Shown in pieces: positions 1 through 9,636 of a stretch of 64,000 nucleotides of DNA (the first letter of the stretch is position 1; every line of letters begins with the position of its first letter). The DNA is from JAUVKT01 sp942491535. GTDB taxonomy: Bacteria > Bacteroidota > Bacteroidia > Bacteroidales > VadinHA17. The notes beneath the pieces were generated by a model, which was not told the origin of the DNA, did no database searches, and worked only from the letters and a program-made list of their open reading frames with translations. The position numbers and the translations under genes are program-made. The stretch covers positions 1 to 64,000 of the forward strand of contig CALOBV010000015.1 in the NCBI GenBank assembly GCA_942491535.1, given 5' to 3'.

Positions 1-227
1 GAATTATATATACAACATATAAAAGTATGAAGTATTCAAGATGAAACAATATGATAATTCCTGAACTCGGAATTAGTGGACAAGGTATAAACAAGGGCAA
101 AGAGCTCCCGACAGCCGAGTTATTTCTACATTCTTAGAATTTCTGGTTCAAAAAATTATCAAGTGTAATATATACTTGAAAGGAGAATGCAACTTGAATT
201 TCACATATCTCGAATCAAGCACTTTTT
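1..227. other. Leading segment without a recognisable gene
   Basis: This AT-rich stretch at the window edge has no open frame with convincing protein features on either strand. It may be the upstream region of the PorP/SprF-like relic that follows, or its degraded 5' end: the relic has no recognisable signal peptide start, so its true N-terminus may have decayed into this stretch. Confidence 0.4.
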
Positions 228-1157
228 TTGATTATGCTAACTATTGCTACAATTAATCCCAATGTAAACTCTCAGCAGGATATATTCTGTGCCTTAGATG
301 ATTTTATTGGTTTTAAATACAATCCGGCATACACAGGTAATAAGGATTTTAACGACTTAATGCTTCTATCGAGGCAGCAATGGGTTGGTTTTGAGGGAGC
401 TCCTCAAATCATACCTGCTTCTCACTCAATCACTCACAAAGAGAAGAAGGCAGATATTGGTGCAGAATTAAGTAATTTTACTCTCGAATCAATCACTGAA
501 ACGAGTATATTTTTCTATTATTCCTATTCCATATAAATATTAATGACAGATCAACCCTGGCCTTTGGTTTAAAGGCCGGAACTGAGTTATATCATGCAGC
601 TCTTAATAATTTTATTAATTGATCCTGCTGATTTATTATTTGAGAATAATGTTGATCTTAAACCGCTTCCGAATATTGGGGCCGGGATTCACTATAATAC
701 ACCTGTATATTTCATTGACATCTCATTTCCCGGTCTAATTAGAAATAATCTTAATCCTGCAGGTCTAGAAGAAAATTCCATAAAAAACAAGCAGGACAGG
801 TTATTTATACTTGGAGGAGGTACCACTTTCTCGATTAATGATGATCTGGCTCTTAATGCTGCCAAATATTAAAGCATAGATTGTCAATTGGTCACAGGTA
901 CTATTAAGTATTAAACTCAGTGCAATATATCAGAATTCTTTCGGTGCTGGCATTAACTGTGAACCTGGAGCAGCTATTGCTCGATTCCTGGTAAGAATAA
1001 ATAACAACCAAAATTTGGATATTTGTACGAGCTACATACAGGTTCATTGCTCGATTCATTGAACTCACCATTGGAGATTAGCTATAATTTTCAACAGCAA
1101 GAAGTAAAACATTGTCTCCCAGGAGGTTTTAATATTAATAAAATTGACAATATCTAA
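228..1157 (+). pseudogene. Degraded PorP/SprF-family type IX secretion membrane protein
   Basis: PorP/SprF proteins are outer-membrane barrels tied to type IX secretion and gliding in Bacteroidota. Fragments in different frames are recognisable: NPAYTGNKDFNDLMLLSRQQ with WVGFEGAP near 320-410 (family hallmark NPAYTG...RQQWVGFEGAP), AFGLKAGTELYHAALNNFIN at about 560-622 in another frame, and PNIGAGIHYNTPVYFIDISF at about 670-730 back in the first frame. Weaker pieces (NSFGAGINCEPGA; a terminal LEISYNF-like strand at about 1072-1092) run on to a stop at 1155-1157. The frame changes near 535 and 600, plus stops after 872, mean no full barrel can be made. No intact start or signal peptide is visible. 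True decay is likely, although sequencing error cannot be excluded. Confidence 0.75.
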
Positions 1158-1163
1158 GCGCAA
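1101..1163 (+). repeat. Direct repeat, copy A (63 bp)
   Basis: The segment starting gaagtaaaacattgtctccc and ending in tatctaagcgcaa recurs about 117 bp downstream with only a few differences around the ATG. Copy A covers the 3' end of the PorP/SprF relic. The arrangement suggests a tandem duplication of the original junction between that gene and the next one. Confidence 0.9.
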
Positions 1164-1217
1164 TCCCCAACTGGTTCTCACGAGATTTTTATTGACAATA
1201 ATTTCAGTCTACAAAGA

Positions 1218-1281
1218 GAAGTAAAACATTGTCTCCCAGGAGGTTTTAATATTAATAAAATGAATAAATATCTAAGCGCAA
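1218..1281 (+). repeat. Direct repeat, copy B (64 bp)
   Basis: Second copy of the repeat at 1101. Here it contains a start codon (1260) and the first codons of the following gene, which were altered in copy A (aaattgacaa instead of aaatgaataaa). The AGGAGG within the repeat, about 20 nt before the ATG, is too far upstream to be an ordinary ribosome-binding site. Confidence 0.9.
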
Positions 1282-2230
1282 CTCTTCTAATTTTTCCTAT
1301 TCCGCTAATTAGCCTGGGGCAACCAGCGCAGAGGATGAGAACATACCATATCTTGTTACTTTTGGAGCAAATTCAGAAAAATCGTGGGGAGATGATGATT
1401 TTTGCCAGATTTTCTTCTTCAGAATACCTAGATCATATACAGAACCATTTTATATACGAGTCTTTGACCCTGATACAGGTGGCGAACTGGATGAAATGAA
1501 AGGTGATTTTAATACCACTGTCAGGTTTTCTGTACATGGTGGAAAAGGAGCATGGAGCGATGAAGAAGCACAGGGAGTAGACCCGGTAGGTAATTACAAA
1601 AGCGGAAATCTCATTGCCTCTAAAACATTTGGCACAAGCTCAAGGTACGACGAGGAATGGTATACATTTGGCCCTTTTAATCCTGTTGAAGGTGAGCTTT
1701 CTGAAAAGTTAGACGGATATATATTTAAAATAATTGCAGAAGGGATTAGTGGAGACGATGGAAATTTGTACACATACTTCCTGACAACAGAAAAAAATGA
1801 AAATCGTGTGATTGAAGGAGGTAATGTATTTACCTATGAATATACATTCCGCCTTTCCAATAATCAAAATAATGTATCGCAGATATATCCATATCTTGAT
1901 GATAAAGTAACTTCGGTAAAAATATTAAACTACGATTGGGATAATGACGGTTTCATTCGGGTTGTGTCTGTTGCAAAAAGAGGAGAGTTATGCCAGGTAT
2001 CAAATGACAGTAACTGGGAAGAGACAGAATTGCCAATTACTGAGGATGAACATAATACTTCAATGGAAATTCAATTTATTAAAAACAGATCGCTTCAGGT
2101 AAAAAACAATAACGTGGTTGTGATAGTTCAAAACCAGTATGGAGTAAGTTTACCTTTTTATGTTGTACCTATTGGTGGAATACCGGTTTATAATCCTTCC
2201 CTCAGGATGAAAGCCGTAGAAAGAAAGTAA
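1260..2230 (+). pseudogene. Secreted protein of unknown function, broken by one early frameshift
   Basis: The first frame (from ATG 1260) encodes a signal peptide, MNKYLSATLLIFPIPLISLG, and then drifts out of frame. The next frame reads continuously from about 1325 (AEDENIPYLVTFG, SEKSWGDDDFCQIFFFRIP, PFYIRVFDPD) through 2230. A single indel near 1317-1330 would restore one protein of about 320 residues. The body looks beta-rich and soluble, with no membrane span after the signal; I do not recognise a named family. It ends 10 bp before the large hybrid sensor, so the two are probably co-transcribed and it may be an extracytoplasmic partner of that sensor. If the indel is a sequence error, the gene is intact. 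Confidence 0.6.
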
Positions 2231-2240
2231 ATTAAACAAG

Positions 2241-5200
2241 ATGAAAAAAACACTTTTTATTGTTACCCTTTTTTCAATCTTCCTGCTGACTGCCGCACAG
2301 GATAATCTTTTCAGACAATATGGTTCAGAGTATGGTCTGAATAATTCATTCCTCTACTCACTGAACCAGGACAATTCAGGCTATTTATGGATTGGAACAG
2401 GGGAGGGTCTTTACAGGTTTAATGGCTATGAGTGTGATATTTTTACAGACCAGGATAGCCTGGCCGAAAATTTCGTAACTACTATTTTTAAAGATCTCTC
2501 AGGGAGACTGTGGGTTGGTCATATGAGCGGAGGGATTACAAGAATTGATAATAATCGCTTTGATATTCTCGTCGAAAGCTCAGCTTTCAATTCCTCAATA
2601 ACTGATATAACTGAATCAGACAGCTCAAAAATCTGGTGCACTACCCAGAATGAGGGGATCATATTATTTGACAACAGCGATAAATTCATAGAAATCTCTG
2701 TAGACTTAAGTAATGAGCTGATATTCAGCATAAAACATCTAAGTGGTAATAACTTTTTACTCGGCACCGATGAAAACCTGTATATCTCAGAATATATACC
2801 AGAGACAGGAACATTAGAAATAATTAATAGGATAAAAGACCTCCCTCTGTCTAAAGTATCCACGATAATTAAGGAGAAATCCAATAGTTTCCTGATTCTT
2901 ACGCAGGATGAAGGAATCTTCAATCTGAAGGCTGAGGATGATAATGCTGAATTCAAGCTTGATACTATAGATAATAATGAATCAGGAAGGCTTGATAACT
3001 TACAGGGTGGCCTGCTGGTCAACAATAACACCCTATGGATTAATACAATGGGTAATGGTATAATAAAATACCTCCGTGAAGACTCAGATCTTTTCGCTTT
3101 CAGTGGAACAATAAATTCAGATAACGGACTCCCATCGAATAATGTAAAATATCTTTTTAAAGACCGTGAAGAAAACATCTGGTTTGGGATGTTCGGAGAA
3201 GGACTTATACGATATATCGACGACAATCTGAAGTTCTTCTCATATGAGGATATTACAGAAACCAAAAATATTTATTCCATCGCTCCAAGTGGAAAGAATA
3301 TATGGATTGGAACTGAGAACAGTATAATAAAACTTGATCACAATGATGGTTCCGTTTTAGAATCAATTGAGCTTCCTGTCCAGAATATAGGGTTAATTAT
3401 AAACTCAATTTACGAGTCCGAAGAAGGTCTTGTCTACCTGGGATATGATAAAACAGGTATCACTGTCTTCAACCCGCTTAATAAATCGTTTAAGAATGTG
3501 AGATTATCTGGAGACGATCTCGAAAACTCTGTCAATAATATAACCGGAGATTCTGACTTCCTGTGGATAAGTACAAAAAAGGGTGCCTGCAAATATTCCT
3601 TGCAGACTGGACAGAAGATATGGTTCAACACCAGAAACGGAGGACTACCGCATAACAATATTATGACTCTATTCATTGATTCCAAAGGTCGTGTACTTGT
3701 TGGAACATATTGCAAGAATATCTTCTATATCGATATTGATAATACCATAAAGCCAGACCCAAAACTTAGTCTTAACGGGCTTAATTCTGTTATATCATTT
3801 GCAGAGGATTCAGAAAAATCGATCTGGGTAGCAACGTCAGGATCAGGGGTTTTTAAATTTAACGATAATGCGGAAATAGGCTGGACTTTCAGGAGGTCCA
3901 GTGGAATGCTTTCAGACTATTGTTATAGTATGGTTTATAATAATCTCGATAAGATTGTTGTAGGGCACAGGGGGGGATTCTCTGAAATAGAAACCCGTGA
4001 AAAACCCAGGATAAAGACTTATACCAATTACGAAGGAATAAAAACATCTACAGAATTCTATTTAAATTCCGCAGCAGTTGATTCTTATAACAGGATCTGG
4101 TTTGGGACATCTGAGGGAGTTATAAAATTTCTTCCGGAACTTACAACAAAAGGCCTGACTCCTCCACTAATCCATATAGACGCAATCTATATTGACGATG
4201 AACCATACAAGATACAAACCCAGCTAATTCTTGATCCCGGATATTATGAGGTAAGGGTTGACTACACTGCTATCAATTTCAGTAATCCTGAACTTGTAAA
4301 ATATAGTTCCATCCTTGAAGGATATAATAAATGGTCAAATCAAACTTCAGACAGAACGGTAACATTTAACAGGGTTGGACATGGCAATTATCACTTCAAA
4401 ATTGGCGCATTCAATGAAAATGGAATATCGAGTACTATTTCCGGATTTGAACTAAAAATAAACAAGCCAATCTACCTGTCATTCTGGTTTTATGCTATAA
4501 TAATAATAATTATTTCTGCTTTAGTTTACGCGATAATAAGAGCAAGGGAAAGAAACCTCAGGCTTGCCCAGGAGAGACTTATCAAAAACCTGGATGAAAA
4601 GACAAAAGAGGTAATTGTCAAGGAAGAGATAATCAAGGAACGAAAAAAGGCTGAGAAAGAATTAATTGAAGCAAAGGATAGGGCTGAGCTTTCCGATAAA
4701 CTTAAAACTTCGTTCCTGACAAATATGTCACATGAGATAAGAACACCGATGAATGCGATAGTTGGGTTTACCGAGCTACTTAAAGATTCTGACCTGGAGG
4801 ATGAGGAGAGGAATAGCTATATGACAAATATTATCACCAATTCAAGAGGACTACTAAGTCTTATTGATGATCTTCTTGATATTTCAAAGATTGAATCTAA
4901 CCAGCTTAATATAAAAATAAAACCATGCAATGTTTCCGCGCTTGTGAATGATATATATTCACTCTTCCAGGAAAACATTAATGAGCTGGATAAGAGTCAC
5001 CTGGAGCTGATATTAGATGAACCCGAAAGCGATAGTCCTTATATTTTCGAAACTGATTGTACCAGGCTTCGCCAGGTACTCACAAAATTGCTGGATAATG
5101 CTGTAAAGTTTACTGATTCAGGTTCGATAAGGTTTGGCTACAAGATCAATAATGATGAAATAAGCTTCTTTGTAGAAGATACCGGTATAGGGATGGCTCC

Positions 5201-5840
5201 TGATAAAATAGAAGTAATCTTTGATCTTTTCAGAAAGGTTGAAGACAATAAACTCAGATTATATAGAGGAACCGGCCTGGGATTAGCACTTTCACAGCAT
5301 CTTATCAAACTGATGGGAGGTGATATTACAGTGGAATCAGAAGAAGGCAAGGGATCCAAATTCATGTTTTCTTTATCAACTAAAGGGCTTCAGGTATCAG
5401 GTTCTCAGCAGAAAAAAGCTAACAGTACTTTTGGAAATAATTTTGACTTTAGTTCAAAAACCATTCTTATTGTTGAGGATGACACACCCAATTACTTATT
5501 GGTAAAACAATTATTAAAACCAACCAATGTAAATCTTCACCTTGCAAAAGATGGAGAACAGGCTTTAGAAATATTTAAAAAGCTAAAAAAAATTGATTTG
5601 ATCATTATGGACATAAAGCTTCCAGGTGTAGACGGGTACGAGGTAACCAGAAGAATAAGGGAGCTTGACAAGGAGGTCCCAATACTTGCTCATACAGCCT
5701 ATGCAATGGAGGGCGACCGGGAGAAATCGATCGAAGCCGGATGCAATGATTACATTGCAAAGCCAACCAACCAGAAAGTTCTTTTAAAAACAATTGAGAA
5801 TTTAATTAATAAATCCCGGGACCGCAGGATTACTTTGTAA
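2241..5840 (+). CDS. Hybrid two-component sensor: propeller repeats, Y_Y_Y, histidine kinase, receiver
   Basis: A 1199-residue one-protein signalling system. After a signal peptide (residues 1-19, ending TAAQ) come repeated Reg_prop-type blades (such as QDNSGYLWIGTGEGLYRFNG near 40, and further SxxWIGT-like units to about 630), a Y_Y_Y domain (about 650-735), a transmembrane helix (about 745-768) and a coiled segment. The cytoplasmic kinase has its H-box His at residue 831 (SHEIRTPMN), with G1 DTGIG and G2 GTGLGLAL ATP-lid motifs. A C-terminal receiver has its phosphoacceptor Asp at about 1124 (IIMDIKLPG). Family members often end in an AraC-type HTH; this one stops after the receiver, so it must pass its signal to another protein. 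The ligand is unknown; related sensors in gut Bacteroides respond to glycans. Confidence 0.93.
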   Translation: MKKTLFIVTLFSIFLLTAAQDNLFRQYGSEYGLNNSFLYSLNQDNSGYLWIGTGEGLYRFNGYECDIFTDQDSLAENFVTTIFKDLSGRLWVGHMSGGITRIDNNRFDILVESSAFNSSITDITESDSSKIWCTTQNEGIILFDNSDKFIEISVDLSNELIFSIKHLSGNNFLLGTDENLYISEYIPETGTLEIINRIKDLPLSKVSTIIKEKSNSFLILTQDEGIFNLKAEDDNAEFKLDTIDNNESGRLDNLQGGLLVNNNTLWINTMGNGIIKYLREDSDLFAFSGTINSDNGLPSNNVKYLFKDREENIWFGMFGEGLIRYIDDNLKFFSYEDITETKNIYSIAPSGKNIWIGTENSIIKLDHNDGSVLESIELPVQNIGLIINSIYESEEGLVYLGYDKTGITVFNPLNKSFKNVRLSGDDLENSVNNITGDSDFLWISTKKGACKYSLQTGQKIWFNTRNGGLPHNNIMTLFIDSKGRVLVGTYCKNIFYIDIDNTIKPDPKLSLNGLNSVISFAEDSEKSIWVATSGSGVFKFNDNAEIGWTFRRSSGMLSDYCYSMVYNNLDKIVVGHRGGFSEIETREKPRIKTYTNYEGIKTSTEFYLNSAAVDSYNRIWFGTSEGVIKFLPELTTKGLTPPLIHIDAIYIDDEPYKIQTQLILDPGYYEVRVDYTAINFSNPELVKYSSILEGYNKWSNQTSDRTVTFNRVGHGNYHFKIGAFNENGISSTISGFELKINKPIYLSFWFYAIIIIIISALVYAIIRARERNLRLAQERLIKNLDEKTKEVIVKEEIIKERKKAEKELIEAKDRAELSDKLKTSFLTNMSHEIRTPMNAIVGFTELLKDSDLEDEERNSYMTNIITNSRGLLSLIDDLLDISKIESNQLNIKIKPCNVSALVNDIYSLFQENINELDKSHLELILDEPESDSPYIFETDCTRLRQVLTKLLDNAVKFTDSGSIRFGYKINNDEISFFVEDTGIGMAPDKIEVIFDLFRKVEDNKLRLYRGTGLGLALSQHLIKLMGGDITVESEEGKGSKFMFSLSTKGLQVSGSQQKKANSTFGNNFDFSSKTILIVEDDTPNYLLVKQLLKPTNVNLHLAKDGEQALEIFKKLKKIDLIIMDIKLPGVDGYEVTRRIRELDKEVPILAHTAYAMEGDREKSIEAGCNDYIAKPTNQKVLLKTIENLINKSRDRRITL

Positions 5841-5855
5841 CCAATACTAAGAAAT

Positions 5856-7328
5856 ATGAAAAATCATTTGATTCCAGTAGTTATTCTCCTGGTGCTTATA
5901 TCTTCATGTAAATCAAATATAAGTAAAGAGCAACATCTTAAGCAGATATCAGAAATTGAAAACGGACTCCTTCCTACTGTCATTATTGATGGTGAAGAAA
6001 CCGAAACATACAATATCAACGACCGGATGAAGTATCACAAGGTTCCCGGAATGAGTATCGCTTTTATGGACCAGGGGGAAATTGTATGGGCAAAAGGATA
6101 TGGCTATACAAGTTTCGACAGCATTACGGCTGTTGATCCTAACACGCTCTTCCAGGCTGCTTCTATAAGCAAACCGGTTGCAGCAATGGCTGCCCTGTAT
6201 CTCGTCGAAGAAGGTATACTTGGGCTCGACGATAATGTTAATGATTACCTTGTTGGCTGGCAGGTAGAAGAAAATAAATTCACGACCGAAGAAAAGGTCA
6301 CTTTGAGGAGACTTCTCTCCCACTCCGCCGGTTTAACCGTTCATGGTTTTGGAGGATATTCAGATACTGATTCTGTTCCCGGTATAATACAGGTATTAAA
6401 CGGTGAAGCACCTGCCAATTCAGGCAGAATATATCCTGATACTCTGCCCGGATCAATCTACAGGTATTCAGGAGGAGGATATACTGTGATGCAGAAAATG
6501 CTGTGTGATATTACCGGAAAAGAATTTCCTGTTATTATGAATGAATATTTGTTGTCAGTAATTGGGATGGAATCCAGCACATATAAGCAGCCGCTCCCAT
6601 CAGAACTTGAACCTAAGGCTGCTATAGCTTATAGGGTTGATGGCAGTATGGTGATAGGAAAATGGCATATTTACCCTGAAATGGCAGCTGCAGGCTTATG
6701 GACAAACCCTACAGACCTGCTGAAATATGCAATAGAAGTTCACAACTCTCTTTTCGGAAAATCAAATAAAATTTTATCCAAAGACATGACCAAAGAAATG
6801 CTTAGCCCGCAAATGAACTCTCACGGACTGGGACCTGGTGTCGGAGGAAAAAACCTGTCTGCAACCTTCGGTCACGGAGGAGCAAATGAAGGATACAGAT
6901 GTCAGCTTTACGTATTTTCACATACCGGTCAGGGTGTTGCGATAATGACTAACAGTGATAAGGGTGATGTACTGATGGGTGAAGTATTAAGATCCTTTTC
7001 AAGCGTATATAACTGGGATAGTTACAAGCCGGAAATAAAAAAAATTATTGATTTAGATAAAGAATCATTGAATAAACTGGCAGGGGAATATTACCTTGAA
7101 ATACCTGATGATTTGATGTGGGTTAGTTTCAGTGTCGAAGACAGTCACCTGACGGGAACTCAGTCGCTGGATGAAAATAGTTTTGAGATATACCCTGAGA
7201 GTAATAACCTTTTCTTTAATAAAGAAGATAGGGCATACTTCGAGTTTATAAAAAATAGTGAAGGAGATGTAACAGAAGTTATTATTCAGAATCAATGGCA
7301 CTTCTTAAAGAAAATTGAGGACAATTAG
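5856..7328 (+). CDS. Serine hydrolase lipoprotein of the beta-lactamase/DD-peptidase family
   Basis: A 490-residue exported hydrolase with a lipoprotein signal ending in LISSC (Cys18). The penicillin-binding fold (class C beta-lactamase-like, PF00144) shows SxxK as S103-I-S-K106, the second motif as Y204-S-G in place of the usual YxN, and HxG as H340-G-G. A domain of about 110 residues follows the catalytic core and carries no motif I recognise. Such proteins act as D-amino peptidases or esterases in the envelope; the substrate cannot be predicted. It follows the hybrid sensor by 15 bp in the same direction and may share its transcript. Start ATG 5856 fits the signal peptide. Confidence 0.88.
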   Translation: MKNHLIPVVILLVLISSCKSNISKEQHLKQISEIENGLLPTVIIDGEETETYNINDRMKYHKVPGMSIAFMDQGEIVWAKGYGYTSFDSITAVDPNTLFQAASISKPVAAMAALYLVEEGILGLDDNVNDYLVGWQVEENKFTTEEKVTLRRLLSHSAGLTVHGFGGYSDTDSVPGIIQVLNGEAPANSGRIYPDTLPGSIYRYSGGGYTVMQKMLCDITGKEFPVIMNEYLLSVIGMESSTYKQPLPSELEPKAAIAYRVDGSMVIGKWHIYPEMAAAGLWTNPTDLLKYAIEVHNSLFGKSNKILSKDMTKEMLSPQMNSHGLGPGVGGKNLSATFGHGGANEGYRCQLYVFSHTGQGVAIMTNSDKGDVLMGEVLRSFSSVYNWDSYKPEIKKIIDLDKESLNKLAGEYYLEIPDDLMWVSFSVEDSHLTGTQSLDENSFEIYPESNNLFFNKEDRAYFEFIKNSEGDVTEVIIQNQWHFLKKIEDN

Positions 7329-7413
7329 ATATTAATAAAACGAAGAATAAATAGAAGTCAATAAAATGCTGTTATTAATCCAACTTCTTAATAGGAAATT
7401 AAAAAAGCTTTCT

Positions 7414-7421
7414 TATTTTTG
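7414..7421 (+). promoter_or_regulatory. Bacteroidetes-type -7 box upstream of tRNA-Pro
   Basis: TATTTTTG matches the Bacteroidetes -7 consensus TAnnTTTG exactly and is followed by GCAGCCG. It lies about 74 nt before the tRNA. No clear -33 TTTG is seen at the standard distance, so the call rests on the -7 box alone. Confidence 0.4.
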
Positions 7422-7494
7422 CAGCCGAAAATACACTCCCGTATATTGAAGACAGAAAAGGAAAACCTCCTTTGCTGAAGCTTCGTGGGGAGAC

Positions 7495-7569
7495 CGGGGT
7501 ATAGCGCAGTCCGGTTAGCGCACCTGCTTTGGGAGCAGGGGGTCCCAGGTTCGAATCCTGGTACCCCGA
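7495..7569 (+). tRNA. tRNA-Pro (anticodon TGG)
   Basis: A full cloverleaf can be drawn: acceptor CGGGGTA pairing with TACCCCG, D arm GCGC...GCGC, anticodon stem CCTGC/GCAGG around loop TTTGGGA (anticodon TGG at 7530-7532), T arm CCAGG-TTCGAAT-CCTGG and discriminator A at 7569. CCA is not encoded. It reads proline CCN codons through a wobble U. A hairpin terminator follows directly. Confidence 0.96.
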
Positions 7570-7599
7570 CAAACAAAAAGCCTGACACGAAAGTGTCGG
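7562..7599 (+). repeat. tRNA 3' end plus terminator, copy A (attachment-site-like)
   Basis: This 38-bp segment begins in the last 8 nt of tRNA-Pro (TACCCCGA) and runs into its terminator hairpin. It is repeated at 9637-9674 with one mismatch. tRNA 3' ends duplicated in direct orientation are the usual signature of integrase attachment sites. Confidence 0.7.
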
Positions 7600-7605
7600 G
7601 CTTTT
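7576..7605 (+). terminator. Intrinsic terminator of tRNA-Pro
   Basis: A 13-bp stem, AAAAGCCTGACAC / GTGTCGGGCTTTT, with one G-T pair and a GAAA tetraloop, ending in a T tract. It sits 6 nt after the tRNA. Confidence 0.88.
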
Positions 7606-7673
7606 ATATTTATTAGCGATGAGAGCTTGCTCTCAGGAGCGGATAAATATAAAAGCCCTGCTGCAAACAGAGT

Positions 7674-8435
7674 TTGCAGTACGGCTTTTTGTTTGAATCA
7701 ACCCCCTGAAAAGGATCACAAAATTGCGAAGTGATTTTGTAATCCTGAGGGAGAGAAGGGGAGAATGGGTGATGGGGTGATGGGTTGATGGTGTGTTGTG
7801 GTGTTGCAGTACGGTCTTTTTCGTTTTGAATCAACCCCCTGAAAAGGATCACAAAATTGCGAAGCTATTTTGTAATCCTGAGAGAAGGGAGAGAGGGGAT
7901 GGGGATGGGGTGATGGGGTGATGGGGTGTTGCAGTAAGGCTTTTTGTTTGAATCACCCCCTGAAAAGGATCACAAAATTGCGAAGCTATTTTGTAATCCT
8001 GAACAAGTGAGGGAGAGAAGGAGAGAATGGGTGAAAATGAGAATAAAACTATTGAGATCACTGCAACAGGCGCTAACCTTCTTTTGCTTGAATCAACCCC
8101 CTGAAAAGGATCACAAAATTGCGAAGCGATTTTGTAATCCTGAGAGAGAGAGGGGAGGTGATGGGGTGATGGGGTGATGGGGTGATGGGGTGTTGCAGTA
8201 CGGCTCTTTGTTTGAATCAACCCCGAAAAGGAAAGATTTTGTGGGTTCTTTTGAATCAACCCCCTGAAAAGGATCACAAAATTGCGAAGCTATTTTGTAA
8301 TCCTGAGTGAGAGAGGGAGTGATGGGGTGTCGGAGTGATTGAGTGTTGGAGTGTGGTCTTTTTCGTTTTGAATCAACCCCCTGAAAAGGATCACAAAATT
8401 GCGAAGCGATTTTGTAATCCTGAGGCAGTGTTGAA
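7674..8435. repeat. Array of six 35-bp palindromes in about 120-160-bp units
   Basis: Perfectly spaced 35-bp elements lie at 7712-7746, 7845-7879, 7966-8000, 8107-8141, 8270-8304 and 8397-8431. Each is an inverted repeat, AGGATCACAAAAT / ATTTTGTAATCCT, around the 9-bp loop TGCGAAGyk, with one G-T pair. Each is preceded by a conserved TTGAATCAACCCCCTGAAA leader, most by a TTGCAGTACGGCTTTTTG-like segment, and followed by purine-rich GAGAGAGGG and (TGATGGGG)n runs. A short broken copy lies at about 8212-8240. The stretch 7606-8554 has no gene; open frames here on both strands are by-products of the repeats. It resembles a family of interspersed palindromic (REP/BIME-like) elements. Confidence 0.9.
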
Positions 8436-8554
8436 GTGAGATTGTCGCTTTAAGAACCATATAGCTTATAAACCCTAATGATTCGAATATCTGATAATAA
8501 TTATATAATTTAGTATTATTAATGCATTGATCTAAATTATAAACCTTACTGATT

Positions 8555-9436
8555 ATGAGACGGATAATATTAATATCGATAATGACAATAGCCCTTATAG
8601 GATCATCCTTTGCTCAGGGAATATATTTTAGAGTAGGTAGCGGATATGGTTTCCCTGCTGCAACAAGCCAGATAGGTGAAAACTATCTCCATTCTTCAGT
8701 ATATGATGGAAACATCTTTACGGATGATTATTCTACAGAGGTCGTTACAGCTTCGTATGGAGCTGGTGTTAATTTCAATATAGCCTTTGGTTATAAGTTT
8801 AATGAGAACTTTATATTTGATTTCAATGTAATATACCTTGCTGGAAGAAAATTTGAAACAAGCAATATTCAGAAATATGAAGATCTTGGTTATACCACAT
8901 TGGATAAACTTACTGTTTCATCAAAATCAAGTGGAGTGTATTTTAATCCAACATTAATCTTTTCAGCCGGTTTTGGGAAGTATGCTCCATATGGTAGATT
9001 TGGTGTTATTGTTGCATCACCTAAAGTTGTCGAAGACGAAACTTTTTATAGTAATTCGGATGGTGAAATAACTACAGAGCTTAGATGGGAATATAGTGGA
9101 GGAGCTGCGTTAGGCTACCAGGCTGCAATAGGAATGAACTGGGAGATAAGCGACAGACTTGATATATTTACTGAAGTTAATTTTGTAAGTATGACCTATT
9201 ATCCTAATGAGGGTAATATGACAAAACATATTGAAGATGGAGTAGATAACCTGGATCAGTGGGTAGTATCTTTCAGGAAAAAAGTATTCGAGAAATCCTA
9301 TGATCCTACTATTGCATATGACCCGGATAAACCGCAGGTTTTACCACGTGAGGCGACCCCATTCTCTTATATCTCAACTCAGGTGGGGATAAGGTTTTCT
9401 ATATTGAAAATTGATAAAACAAGTAGTGGATATTAG
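8555..9436 (+). CDS. Outer-membrane beta-barrel protein
   Basis: A 293-residue protein with a clean signal peptide (MRRIILISIMTIALIGSSFA, cleavage before QG) and alternating hydrophobic/polar strands typical of OMP_b-brl barrels (for example YGAGVNFNIAFGYKFNENF and KYAPYGRFGVIV). Function cannot be predicted beyond an outer-membrane location. It is the only gene between the two copies of the tRNA-Pro 3' repeat, so if that segment is mobile this is its sole visible cargo. No integrase or transposase is present beside it. Confidence 0.72.
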   Translation: MRRIILISIMTIALIGSSFAQGIYFRVGSGYGFPAATSQIGENYLHSSVYDGNIFTDDYSTEVVTASYGAGVNFNIAFGYKFNENFIFDFNVIYLAGRKFETSNIQKYEDLGYTTLDKLTVSSKSSGVYFNPTLIFSAGFGKYAPYGRFGVIVASPKVVEDETFYSNSDGEITTELRWEYSGGAALGYQAAIGMNWEISDRLDIFTEVNFVSMTYYPNEGNMTKHIEDGVDNLDQWVVSFRKKVFEKSYDPTIAYDPDKPQVLPREATPFSYISTQVGIRFSILKIDKTSSGY

Positions 9437-9636
9437 ATATTGTTAGCCTGGACAAACAGAAGATTATATAATGTATTACTTAGAGTAATCTCAAAACCTT
9501 AAGTATTTTTGGGGCCTTTCTTATGCCTGATAACCTCAAATTTATAGCAAATATAGGGGCCTTTATGCTCTTTTTTATTCTTTTCTCACTTTCCCGGCTT
9601 GGCTATATACATCAATAAAGGAAAGGGGTGCATTCC

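Noticed and set aside
2519..3265. 248-codon antisense frame inside the hybrid sensor gene
   Set aside because: It lies entirely opposite a strongly supported coding frame and shows no domain or signal; shadow frame.
7613..8277. Minus- and plus-strand open frames of 77-142 codons in the repeat array
   Set aside because: They translate the palindromic repeats themselves (recurring YKIASQFCDPFQG), have no start signals and exist on both strands.
7674..8435. CRISPR array
   Set aside because: The repeats are regular and palindromic, but the spacing is 121-163 bp, the spacers are low-complexity and similar to each other, and no cas gene is nearby.
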